DNA from: an uncultured Lachnospiraceae bacterium
GTDB lineage: Bacteria; Bacillota; Clostridia; Lachnospirales; Lachnospiraceae
Length of the DNA: 13,390 bases
Reading direction: 5' to 3'
NCBI GenBank assembly: GCA_947174985.1
Contig: CAMWLB010000052.1
Location: 1 to 13,390, forward strand
Below the pieces are notes generated by a model. The model did not search any database. It was given only the letters and a program-made list of their open reading frames with translations, and was not told the origin of the DNA. Of the stretch, positions 1 through 4,942 are shown piece after piece. Positions within the stretch are counted from its first letter, which is position 1; the number at the start of each line of letters is the position of its first letter. The position numbers were made by a program, and so were the translations under genes.

Positions 1-527
1 TCCTCCTCGCTCTCCGCATTGAAAAAACGTATCCATTCCTCCAGGGGGCCGTCTCCCCTTAACTCCTTGTTCAGCTCCAGCACATGTATCTCAAAGGCAT
101 CCGAAAACTCGCCGCCTCCTCTGTCCCGCAGGCGGTATACCCTGTGGTATTCCGCACTGTCCGTCAGCGGAAAGTCCAGGATACTGATGCACACACAGCG
201 CTTCAGCCTGTCGTAATCCTCCCCGAAACGGAGCTCCGACGTGTACATCTTTGACAGGTAAAACAGCTGCCTTTTGTCCCAGAACCGGCTCATCTTCACC
301 TGCAGCTCTATGTCAATTTTCGTGTCATCATTCATCTCCGCCAGGATGTCCAGAACGCCAAGCTTCTGGTTTTTGTACCGCTTCCACAGGAAGGTGTTGG
401 CAAGGCGCAGCGACCTTATCTGTTCAGCCTCTATCCCCAGCACGTCGCTGACAAAATGCCTTAACACCACGGTGTTGGACAGCAGCTCCTTTAAGCAGAA
501 ATCACTCTTTGGTGAAACAATTTTCAA
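1..527 (-). CDS. Rpn family recombination-promoting nuclease / PD-(D/E)XK nuclease family transposase (3' end beyond window)
   Basis: The protein begins M-K-I-V-S-P-K-S-D-F-C-L-K-E-L-L, the usual opening of Rpn/PD-(D/E)XK 'transposase' proteins (P-K-S-D-F-x-F/L-K). It continues with a nuclease core: G-V-L-D-I-L-A-E-M followed by I-D-I-E-L-Q-V-K, the D...ExQ pattern of the PD-(D/E)XK fold. Further on are W-D-K-R-Q-L-F-Y-L-S-K-M-Y and I-L-D-F-P-L-T-D-S-A-E-Y-H, also typical of the family. About 175 codons are visible and the reading frame runs off the left edge; family members are usually 280-320 aa. I chose TTG at 527-525 as start because no ATG lies in frame before the upstream stop, and AAGGGG sits 5-6 nt ahead of it. 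Rpn proteins are DNA endonucleases that promote recA-independent recombination. Family assignment is firm; the cellular role is inferred. Confidence 0.85.
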   Translation of the reverse strand, partial: MKIVSPKSDFCLKELLSNTVVLRHFVSDVLGIEAEQIRSLRLANTFLWKRYKNQKLGVLDILAEMNDDTKIDIELQVKMSRFWDKRQLFYLSKMYTSELRFGEDYDRLKRCVCISILDFPLTDSAEYHRVYRLRDRGGGEFSDAFEIHVLELNKELRGDGPLEEWIRFFNAESEE

Positions 528-536
528 TCATACCCC

Positions 537-575
537 TTTCCGACAGGAAAGAGCATGGCATGTTTCCGACAGGAA
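537..575. promoter_or_regulatory. Paired 13-bp palindromic repeat in the Rpn leader (candidate operator or leader hairpins)
   Basis: TTTCCGACAGGAA occurs exactly twice, at 537-549 and 563-575. Each copy has TTCC/GGAA arms around a 4-nt centre, and the centres are 26 bp apart. One copy covers the expected transcription start; the other ends at the ribosome-binding site. They could be repressor sites on DNA or two small hairpins in the mRNA leader. The function is inferred only from position. Confidence 0.45.
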
Positions 576-576
576 T

Positions 577-605
577 ATTATACACGTTCTTTCGCTATCT
601 TTCAA
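577..605 (-). promoter_or_regulatory. Promoter of the Rpn-family gene
   Basis: On the minus strand, TTGAAA (605-600), a 17-nt spacer and TATAAT (582-577) give a near-consensus sigma-A promoter. Transcription would start near 570, leaving a leader of about 43 nt before the TTG start codon. Confidence 0.7.
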
Positions 606-815
606 TCTTTTTTCAGTTTTCTCTTTCATTTTGGAATAGTCCGGCGGAACGCCGTGATGCCGGGAGTAACCTCTGGCACTTACAGCAACGGGACATTTGC
701 GGAGCGCATGTTCCATTGCAATGAATTGTAAAGGCAGAATGCCTTTGATGTGTTTACTATATCAGAAAGGGAGCGGTTTGGCAAGGAGAAATATTTGGGT
801 TTGCGGGTTTGCAGT
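606..815. other. Intergenic stretch with no recognisable gene
   Basis: Short open frames here show no family resemblance and lack good ribosome-binding sites. The only structure I see is a 7-bp hairpin with a GAA loop at 730-746 (AAAGGCA/TGCCTTT), with no U-tract behind it. The stretch leads into the palindromic repeat field that begins near 816. Confidence 0.4.
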
Positions 816-891
816 TTTGCAGCAAGTGACGCCGTCAGCGGAGTGGTATGTCTGTTCAGACGCGCTCCCGCTCGGATAAAAACGCAGCGGT
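816..891 (+). repeat. Dispersed repeat family, copy 1 (diverged)
   Basis: The stretch starts TTTGCAGCAAGTGACGCC and contains GTCTGTTCAGAC, then CGCGCTCCCGCTCGGATAAA, then AACGCAGC. The same blocks in the same order occur on the minus strand in the two tandem copies at 1141-1315 (GTTTGCGGCAAGGGACGCC, AGTCTGTTCCC, CGCGCTCTCGCTCGGAAAG, AACGTAGC). It is therefore a diverged member of the same family and forms the left half of the hairpin at 836-964. Confidence 0.55.
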
Positions 892-964
892 ACATAAGGC
901 GCCAAAGGACGGCGCCTAAGTACCGGCGTTTTTAAACGGTCTGAACAGACATACCACTCCGCTG
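836..964. repeat. 129-bp palindrome with 26-bp perfect outer arms
   Basis: Positions 836-861 and 939-964 are perfect inverted complements over 26 bp (CAGCGGAGTGGTATGTCTGT... against its complement). Inside, AAAAACGC (878-885) faces GCGTTTTT (926-933), GGTAC (889-893) faces GTACC (920-924), and GGCGCC (898-903) faces GGCGCC (911-916) around a 7-nt loop. The whole can fold into one long hairpin in either strand. There is no U-tract, so it is not a simple terminator. It resembles a REP/MITE-type element, but I do not recognise a named family. Confidence 0.75.
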
Positions 965-1060
965 CCGGCTGAAAACAGCAAAAGCAAATCGTCCCGTACC
1001 CTTGTCCTTACCGTTTTTTCTATCATTCCCGCTTTCGCAGCAGGCTTCTCCATACCGCTT

Positions 1061-1128
1061 TCAGCAAGTAACAGCCCGAACAGCAGGCTGTTCCCGAAGA
1101 AGCCCGTTAAGAAACGTCAGTGCTTAGC
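1061..1128 (+). repeat. Dispersed repeat family, copy 2 (internally deleted)
   Basis: On the plus strand this copy reads CAGCAAGTAACAGCCCGAAC, then AGCAGGCTGTTCCCGAAGAAGC, then AAGAAACGTCAGTGCTTAGC. It matches the complement of the copies at 1141-1315 but lacks the CGCTCTCGCTCGG segment. Being inverted relative to copy 3, it pairs with it to form the hairpin at 1075-1207. Confidence 0.6.
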
Positions 1129-1207
1129 GAGGTTCTGTCGAGCTTAGCACTGCTACGTTTCTTTCCGAGCGAGAGCGCGGCTTCTTGGGAACAGACTGCT
1201 GTTCGGG
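1075..1207. repeat. 133-bp inverted-repeat hairpin formed by copies 2 and 3
   Basis: Positions 1075-1095 pair with 1187-1207 (20 of 21 bases), 1096-1104 pair with 1179-1186, and 1109-1128 pair with 1142-1163 with a 2-nt bulge. The apical loop is about 13 nt (1129-1141). An unpaired segment near 1164-1178 on the right arm corresponds to the deletion in the left arm. There is no poly-U tail. Confidence 0.65.
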
Positions 1208-1315
1208 CGTCCCTTGCCGCAAACCCGTCAAGCTTAGCACTGCTACGTTTCTTGCTGAGTGAAAGCGCGGTGAAGCGGGAATAGACTGCTGCACGGGCGT
1301 CCCTTGCTGCAAACC
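1141..1315 (-). repeat. Dispersed repeat family, copies 3 and 4, in tandem (90-bp period)
   Basis: Two head-to-tail copies, 1141-1225 and 1231-1315, align without gaps at roughly 84% identity (about 14 differences in 85). Both begin AGCTTAGCACTGCTACGTTT and end with CCCTTGC-GCAAACC. A block of six changes (CTTCTT against TGAAGC) stands out from the scattered transitions. The second copy ends 8 bp from the ribU stop codon. Reading through in one minus-strand frame gives a repetitive pseudo-protein with no ribosome-binding site, which I treat as non-coding. Confidence 0.7.
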
Positions 1316-1323
1316 TATACCCC

Positions 1324-2067
1324 TCACCGCACGGCACTCCGTCCTTCTTTCAGAATGGGACTGAGCGGCTTATAAATCAGCATGGTAATAATAGAAATAG
1401 CACCTGCTTTTAAAAGGTTTATCGGTGCAACTGCCAGACATGCAAAGGTCGTGAGATTGGTGATTGCCGGATTGACGGCGCTTCCCATGCCTATTATGCT
1501 GTCCACAGAGGGCAGTCCATAGAGCACCACAAATTTAGGAATCAAATACACAACATTAAACATGGTTCCGAATACCGTCATGCACAGGGTACCTGTGACG
1601 CAGCCCGCAATAGCGCCTTTCTTGCTCTTCCAAAACTCGTAAACCGTTCCTGCAGGCAAAAGCAGGCTGCATCCTATTGCAAAGTTTGCCAAATCCCCTA
1701 CAAAGGCCGTGTTACTTCCTTTTATCAAAATTTTTAAAAGAACTTTGATAAATTCAATCAGGACGCCTGCCACCGGGCCAAAGGCAAAGCTGCCTATCAG
1801 AACCGGAAGTTCACTGAAATCCACCTTATAAAAGCCCGGCGCCAGAAAGGGCAGGGGAAAATCAAAGAGATAAAGCACCGTTGCAATGGCAGAAAGCATA
1901 CCGGCCATCGCCATCATACGGGTTGTAAATACCTTTCTTTCCACGCCATGCTTCTTGTCTGCCGCTTTTTGCACCGCGACAGCCACCAGAAACATCAGGG
2001 CTATGACGCCCACAAACTCCAGCACAAATGCAAAGTTTTCTGTTACCGTTTTCCATAATCCATTCAT
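1324..2067 (-). CDS. ribU: ECF transporter S component, riboflavin-specific (RibU)
   Basis: RibU is the substrate-binding membrane subunit of an energy-coupling factor transporter. It captures riboflavin and works with a shared EcfA/A'/T module encoded elsewhere. The 247-aa protein is very hydrophobic, with about six membrane segments. It carries the RibU-type stretch around residues 60-130: Y-L-F-D-F-P-L-P-F-L, then K-V-D-F-S-E-L-P-V-L-I-G, then G-P-x-A-G-V-L-I-E-F-I-K, and G-D-L-A-N-F. The N-terminus (residues 1-45) has an extra membrane segment and a charged linker. ATG at 2067 follows AAAGGAGACT with good spacing. An FMN riboswitch lies directly upstream, which independently supports riboflavin as substrate. 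No terminator is visible downstream; palindromic repeats start 8 bp after the stop. Confidence 0.92.
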   Translation of the reverse strand: MNGLWKTVTENFAFVLEFVGVIALMFLVAVAVQKAADKKHGVERKVFTTRMMAMAGMLSAIATVLYLFDFPLPFLAPGFYKVDFSELPVLIGSFAFGPVAGVLIEFIKVLLKILIKGSNTAFVGDLANFAIGCSLLLPAGTVYEFWKSKKGAIAGCVTGTLCMTVFGTMFNVVYLIPKFVVLYGLPSVDSIIGMGSAVNPAITNLTTFACLAVAPINLLKAGAISIITMLIYKPLSPILKEGRSAVR

Positions 2068-2113
2068 TTTAAAGTCTCCTTTCGATTTGAAAACATGCGG
2101 AGTTCTTCCATGG

Positions 2114-2141
2114 CAAAATAAAAGCCCCGAAAAATCGGGGC
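2114..2141 (-). terminator. Intrinsic terminator, expression platform of the FMN riboswitch
   Basis: On the minus strand, GCCCCGA (2141-2135), a TTTT loop and TCGGGGC (2130-2124) form a perfect 7-bp stem followed by TTTATTTT. It sits between the riboswitch aptamer and the ribU ribosome-binding site, so FMN binding should cause premature termination. Confidence 0.88.
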
Positions 2142-2201
2142 AAAAAATTCACAGCCAAAACACCTGCACTTTCCTAACATCAAAAGCACGGCGGCATGCG
2201 T

Positions 2202-2361
2202 ATTCTTCTTTCATCCAGACTGTACTGTTGGTTCCGGATTCGACCGGATCAGCCGCAAGGCCTGCAAATATGGGAATTTGCAAAAGCTATGCAGGTCGCA
2301 GACTCGTCGGAATTGCTTCCGCTTCACTGCCAGTAGGGAATTTCACCCAACCCCGAAGAAC
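2202..2361 (-). ncRNA. FMN riboswitch (RFN element)
   Basis: Read on the minus strand, this region contains the conserved RFN blocks in order: TTCGGGG...GGGTGAAATTCCC, GGCAGTGA, GAGTCTGCGA, GATCCGGTCGAATCCGGAAC, CAACAGTACAGTCTGGATGA, and a closing GAAGAA that pairs with the opening TTCTTC as P1. The variable arm (roughly 2250-2290) is an A/T-rich hairpin. The aptamer senses flavin mononucleotide and here precedes a terminator and the riboflavin importer gene ribU, so high FMN should switch off riboflavin uptake. Likely promoter elements lie in 2365-2410 but are not convincing enough to call. Confidence 0.95.
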
Positions 2362-2418
2362 TTCTTTCTGTATTCTGATACACATTGTAATACAAATTTA
2401 TGGGAAACGCAACCATAT

Positions 2419-3225
2419 CTAACTACTTTTTTCAAGCCTGCTGCCTGTGCACAAATAGATCACATCCATACTCAGCAAAATTGCTACAACCATCGCCAGC
2501 GGCAGGAGACCTGTTTCAAAAGCCAAATCGCAGCATATGCTTATGACAGCCAGCGCTACGCAGATCACTTTGCCGAAATAATACGCTTTATAGCCCGCCT
2601 TATATAAAATGAGTTTTTCCCGCTCGTCACAGCTTTTTTCCCATTTCGCTGCAAAATGTAAGTCGTATATGCTGCCCTGCTTTTCGGGATTCATCTGCTT
2701 GTAAATATTCACTGCATTCTTTTTATAAAACAGACTGACAGCTATTCCGGCAAAAAAGCATACCGTGATACTACATGCCAGCCATCTCCAGTGTATTTCG
2801 GGTATGGTTAAAAACTCCATCTTTGCCAGGATGACATGCTGCCCCGCTCCCAAAAGAAATGAATTCAGAACGAGGGAAATCTCCGTGATAAACTGACAGT
2901 AATTCATGCCGCTCTCTATCTGCGCAAGCTGCGCTTCGTCCTCACCGTCGCAAGCCTTATAAAGCTCTTTTGTCTTCCTGAATATATGATGAAGCACAAA
3001 GAAAACCACTGCATTAAACAAAAAGATGCATACTGGCATGGCATACGCCAGTGCGTTCAGAAACCCTTCTCCTCCAAACGTAAAGGAAATGCCTTTTTTA
3101 CGACACACACCGATTATGAAACCCACAATACAGCCTGCCAAAGACATTACTATGACATATAAAAGAAATCTGCCAAGTGCTTTCCGGTCTTCATCTTTTA
3201 TCCTGTCTTTCCTGTTATGTTCCAT
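2419..3225 (-). CDS. DUF3169-like integral membrane protein
   Basis: A 268-aa protein with about six predicted membrane segments, near residues 19-41, 56-80, 115-135, 147-167, 216-236 and 239-260. The soluble loop between segments 4 and 5 (residues 168-214) holds N-P-E-K-Q-G-S-I-Y-D and K-S-C-D-E-R-E-K-L-I-L-Y-K-A-G-Y-K-A-Y, which I recognise as the signature of DUF3169 proteins. Their function is unknown; they are commonly encoded beside a small XRE repressor, as here. ATG at 3225 is preceded by AAGGAGGAG at good distance. It is the last gene of a three-gene minus-strand cassette, 74 nt after the XRE stop codon. Family assignment rests on remembered motifs, so moderate confidence. Confidence 0.7.
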   Translation of the reverse strand: MEHNRKDRIKDEDRKALGRFLLYVIVMSLAGCIVGFIIGVCRKKGISFTFGGEGFLNALAYAMPVCIFLFNAVVFFVLHHIFRKTKELYKACDGEDEAQLAQIESGMNYCQFITEISLVLNSFLLGAGQHVILAKMEFLTIPEIHWRWLACSITVCFFAGIAVSLFYKKNAVNIYKQMNPEKQGSIYDLHFAAKWEKSCDEREKLILYKAGYKAYYFGKVICVALAVISICCDLAFETGLLPLAMVVAILLSMDVIYLCTGSRLEKSS

Positions 3226-3299
3226 ATTGACTCCTCCTTCCTGCGCCGCTTTTAAACTTCTGTTTTCTTGTCCGCTTCAGCAGGCGCTCGATTATGTTT

Positions 3300-3500
3300 T
3301 CATTCCCTGTACTCAAAAATATCTTCCACTCTCGCTTCGCAGACCGCCGCGATTTTTAAAGCCAGTGTGACGGAGGGGGAATAGTCGCCCCGCTCTATCT
3401 GGCTGATGGTCTGCCTTGAAGTTCCCACCATTGCGCCAAACTCCTGCTGATTGACATTCAGCCTTACCCTGTACTCTTTCAACCGATTATATAAAGGCAC
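3300..3500 (-). CDS. Small XRE-family transcriptional regulator
   Basis: A 66-aa protein consisting almost only of a Cro/C1-type helix-turn-helix. Residues 18-43 include Q-Q-E-F-G-A-M-V-G-T-S-R-Q-T-I-S-Q-I-E-R-G, where S-R-Q-T-I-S is the recognition helix, followed by S-P-S-V-T-L-A-L-K-I-A and a short E-D-I-F tail. Such mini-repressors (YozG-like) bind palindromic operators as dimers. The start is GTG at 3500, with a strong AGGAGG 6-7 nt upstream and no competing ATG. The gene follows the upstream stop codon after 10 nt, so the two are co-transcribed. Its likely target is the pair of TGACAA-N6-TTGTCA sites at the cassette promoter, giving autorepression; this is inference. Confidence 0.92.
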   Translation of the reverse strand: MPLYNRLKEYRVRLNVNQQEFGAMVGTSRQTISQIERGDYSPSVTLALKIAAVCEARVEDIFEYRE

Positions 3501-3510
3501 GCTGCACCTC

Positions 3511-4212
3511 CTATTCCATAAACGCCATACTCATGCAGATGCCAAAGCTTATTCCAAAAAGAATGCCGACAGTAATATTGTCAAACACCGCGCTAAACAA
3601 TATGGCCATGGCGATTCCAAATATAAGCCCAAGTGAACAGGACACTGCCCCAAGCCTGACCCTCTTTTTCTGTATCACTTCATCTTCCCACAAAATACCC
3701 TGATAATCCTCAAGTTGTATCCGCTCCTTTAGGTCTGCCAGAATCGTTTTTTTCATCTCTGCTTTCTCTTCTTCATACGCCGGCAGAATAAAGCTCTCCG
3801 TCAGGCGAAATACATTCTGCGGCTTTTCCTCTGCTTTTGCCCCGTCTACGGCTGCTGCCACTTCTCCTGCCGCCGCATTGGTTTCATCCTGCGCAGGCTT
3901 CCTGCCTTCTTCCTTGCGGGCTTTTCCTTTTTCCTGCTTTATTATTTTATCCTTTACAAGCTCCAGCGCCTGTTCCGGCTCTATGACCGCCGAAGGAAGC
4001 AGTGCGGTATCCCTTATAAAGAGAAAATAAGCAATCACTGCCTTGTTATCACAATACGCATATACCAGCCCTTTCCCCTGAAGAACCTCCTCCATCTTCC
4101 TTTTGTGCACATCCGCTTCCGAACTGCTGATTCCGTTCCCAAAAGAAACCTTTTTCAGCCGCCTCAATGAAAGCATTTGTATACGAAGTTTCTTTTTGTC
4201 TTCCTTTTTCAT
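3511..4212 (-). CDS. Hypothetical protein with cytoplasmic domain and C-terminal two-helix membrane anchor
   Basis: I do not recognise this 233-aa protein. Residues 1-45 are highly basic and charged. Residues 46-72 form a short strand-rich segment (G-L-V-Y-A-Y-C-D-N-K-A-V-I-A-Y-F-L-F), vaguely like part of an acetyltransferase fold. Residues 86-131 are an Ala/Glu/Lys-rich low-complexity linker, and residues 150-182 are charged and helical. The C-terminus has two glycine-rich membrane helices (about 186-206 and 212-231, with G-I-L-F-G-I-S-F-G-I). ATG at 4212 follows GGGGAGGCGAGG. It is first in an operon with the XRE repressor and the DUF3169 protein, downstream of a strong promoter overlapped by palindromic operators, so it may be the main regulated product. 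It ends in TAG, 10 nt before the XRE start. Confidence 0.8.
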   Translation of the reverse strand: MKKEDKKKLRIQMLSLRRLKKVSFGNGISSSEADVHKRKMEEVLQGKGLVYAYCDNKAVIAYFLFIRDTALLPSAVIEPEQALELVKDKIIKQEKGKARKEEGRKPAQDETNAAAGEVAAAVDGAKAEEKPQNVFRLTESFILPAYEEEKAEMKKTILADLKERIQLEDYQGILWEDEVIQKKRVRLGAVSCSLGLIFGIAMAILFSAVFDNITVGILFGISFGICMSMAFME

Positions 4213-4286
4213 ACCTCGCCTCCCCGCCCGACATGAACTTTGGTCTTTACCAATTTTGGCTTTTATGACAAGTTATCTTTCCATAA

Positions 4287-4334
4287 TGACAACTATTCTT
4301 GTCATTATAATACATCTGACAAGGATAGTTGTCA
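4287..4334. promoter_or_regulatory. Twin palindromic operators TGACAA-N6-TTGTCA
   Basis: Two 18-bp sites with perfect 6-bp arms occur at 4287-4304 (spacer CTATTC) and 4317-4334 (spacer GGATAG), with centres 30 bp apart. One covers the -35 box of the cassette promoter and the other spans the expected start site, as expected for repression. A weaker third half-site, TGACAAGTTATCT, begins at 4266. The XRE regulator encoded two genes downstream is the natural candidate ligand; that link is inferred. Confidence 0.75.
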
Positions 4335-4335
4335 A
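4304..4335 (-). promoter_or_regulatory. Promoter of the XRE/DUF3169 cassette
   Basis: On the minus strand, TTGACA (4335-4330), a 17-nt spacer and TATTAT (4312-4307) form a strong promoter. An overlapping TATAAT at 4309-4304 would leave a 20-nt spacer. Transcription should start near 4300, inside the downstream operator palindrome. Confidence 0.75.
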
Positions 4336-4392
4336 CACATACTTACTACCATTTTCTCTTGACTTAAATACGAAATCGGAGTATAAAACAAC

Positions 4393-4427
4393 AGGCGCAA
4401 AGTGCTGATTCTTGACACTTTGCGCCT
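4393..4427. repeat. 12-bp perfect inverted repeat overlapping a -35 box
   Basis: AGGCGCAAAGTG (4393-4404) and CACTTTGCGCCT (4416-4427) are perfect complements around an 11-nt loop. No U-tract follows, so it is not an obvious terminator. The -35 hexamer TTGACA (4412-4417) of the next gene runs from the loop into the right arm, so the element may be an operator. Confidence 0.65.
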
Positions 4428-4441
4428 ATCGCCATTATAAT
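4412..4441 (+). promoter_or_regulatory. Promoter of the 73-aa membrane protein gene
   Basis: TTGACA (4412-4417), an 18-nt spacer and TATAAT (4436-4441) match consensus exactly at both boxes. They lie 32 nt before the ATG at 4474. Confidence 0.75.
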
Positions 4442-4473
4442 GAATATACTTAAAGTACAAGGGAGGCCACTAT

Positions 4474-4695
4474 ATGAAAAAGAAAATCATCAAGATAGCA
4501 GCTATTATCATTGCACTCCTTATTTTACTGTTTCCCATTACCGTCCATTATAAAGACGGCGGAACCATTGGGTATCAGGCTCTGCTTTACCAAGTCTATG
4601 ATGTTCACTCCCTGCGGATGACAGGAGGCTATGACGAAGGCACTATTATAAAAATACTGGGATTCGAAGTATTCAATAATGTAAATTACGAATAA
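4474..4695 (+). CDS. Small membrane-anchored or exported hypothetical protein
   Basis: A 73-aa protein with a basic N-terminus (M-K-K-K-I-I-K) and one hydrophobic helix (residues 8-25). The outside portion begins H-Y-K-D-G-G-T-I-G-Y-Q-A-L-L-Y and ends I-K-I-L-G-F-E-V-F-N-N-V. I have a general memory of similar K-D-G-G-T...Y-x-A-L-L-Y small proteins in Lachnospiraceae, none with a function. There is no clear signal-peptidase site, so it may stay anchored. The ATG follows GGGAGG at good spacing. It has its own consensus promoter and no strong terminator before the toxI promoter 15 nt downstream of its stop, so some transcripts may read into toxI. Confidence 0.75.
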   Translation: MKKKIIKIAAIIIALLILLFPITVHYKDGGTIGYQALLYQVYDVHSLRMTGGYDEGTIIKILGFEVFNNVNYE

Positions 4696-4709
4696 ATGTA
4701 AAAATCTTC

Positions 4710-4738
4710 TTTACATAATCAAAACAATCGCGTATGAT
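4710..4738 (+). promoter_or_regulatory. Promoter of the toxI antitoxin RNA
   Basis: TTTACA (4710-4715), a 17-nt spacer and TATGAT (4733-4738) form a good promoter. The start would be near 4745, just before a small 6-bp hairpin (AGAGTA/TACTCT, 4748-4763) that abuts the first repeat. Confidence 0.75.
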
Positions 4739-4762
4739 ACTAATATAAGAGTAACCATACTC

Positions 4763-4873
4763 TAAAAAGCGGTGTACCCTACCATAAGTGGGAGTCAAAA
4801 AAGCGGTGTACCCTACCATAAGTGGGAGTCAAAAAAGCGGTGTACCCTACCGTAAAGTGGGAGCTAAAAAAGC
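4763..4873 (+). repeat. Tandem 34-bp repeats, about 3.2 units, within toxI
   Basis: Unit 1 covers 4763-4796 and unit 2 covers 4797-4830. They are identical except for the first base, where a T replaces A. Unit 3 (4831-4865) has an A-to-G change and an extra A in the loop, and ends GCT instead of GTC. A fourth unit starts with AAAAAAGC (4866-4873) and is then cut off by the terminator. There are no spacers between units. Confidence 0.95.
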
Positions 4874-4904
4874 AAAAGGGTCAGGTTTGAAGCCTGACCC
4901 TTTT
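4874..4904 (+). terminator. Attenuating terminator between toxI and toxN (bidirectional)
   Basis: AAAAGGGTCAGG (4874-4885) and CCTGACCCTTTT (4893-4904) form a perfect 12-bp stem with a 7-nt loop. On the plus strand it ends toxI and lets limited read-through reach toxN, setting the antitoxin excess usual in type III loci. On the minus strand the stem is followed by TTTTGCTTTTTT, so it could also stop transcripts arriving from tex before they cover the repeats. Confidence 0.92.
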
Positions 4905-4942
4905 ATCACTTCTAATTTTTCTTTACAAGGAGTATTCTGATT

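Larger units (their letters stand above)
4745..4904 (+). ncRNA. toxI: ToxI-type RNA antitoxin precursor (type III toxin-antitoxin)
   Basis: The inferred transcript of about 160 nt runs from the promoter at 4710-4738 to the terminator at 4874-4904. It holds a 5' hairpin and then tandem 34-nt repeats. In type III systems the toxin cleaves such a precursor into single repeat units, which fold as pseudoknots and wrap with toxin into an inactive RNA-protein assembly. Each unit reads A5-6, then GCGGTGTACCCTACC, then a short A-rich loop and GTGGGAG. CCC(U)AC can pair with GUGGG, and GGU with a following ACC, giving a plausible H-type pseudoknot. The A6 junctions suit the adenine-rich cleavage sites known for ToxN. 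The repeat length and number are close to those known for ToxI (36 nt) and AntiQ (35 nt). Confidence 0.9.

Noticed and set aside
836..964. Rho-independent terminator for ribU
   Set aside because: The stem is far too long, lies some 360 bp beyond the stop codon and lacks a U-tract on either strand.
1107..1337. Minus-strand 76-aa protein with an internal repeat
   Set aside because: It overlaps the end of ribU, has no ribosome-binding site and merely translates the tandem DNA repeats at 1141-1315.
2365..2410. Promoter for ribU
   Set aside because: TTGTAT with a weak TACAGA at 17 nt is present, but the -10 box is poor; a promoter must exist here or a little upstream, but I cannot place it.
4763..4873. 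CRISPR array
   Set aside because: The repeats abut without unique spacers, no cas genes are near, and the toxN gene with terminator explains them as an RNA antitoxin.
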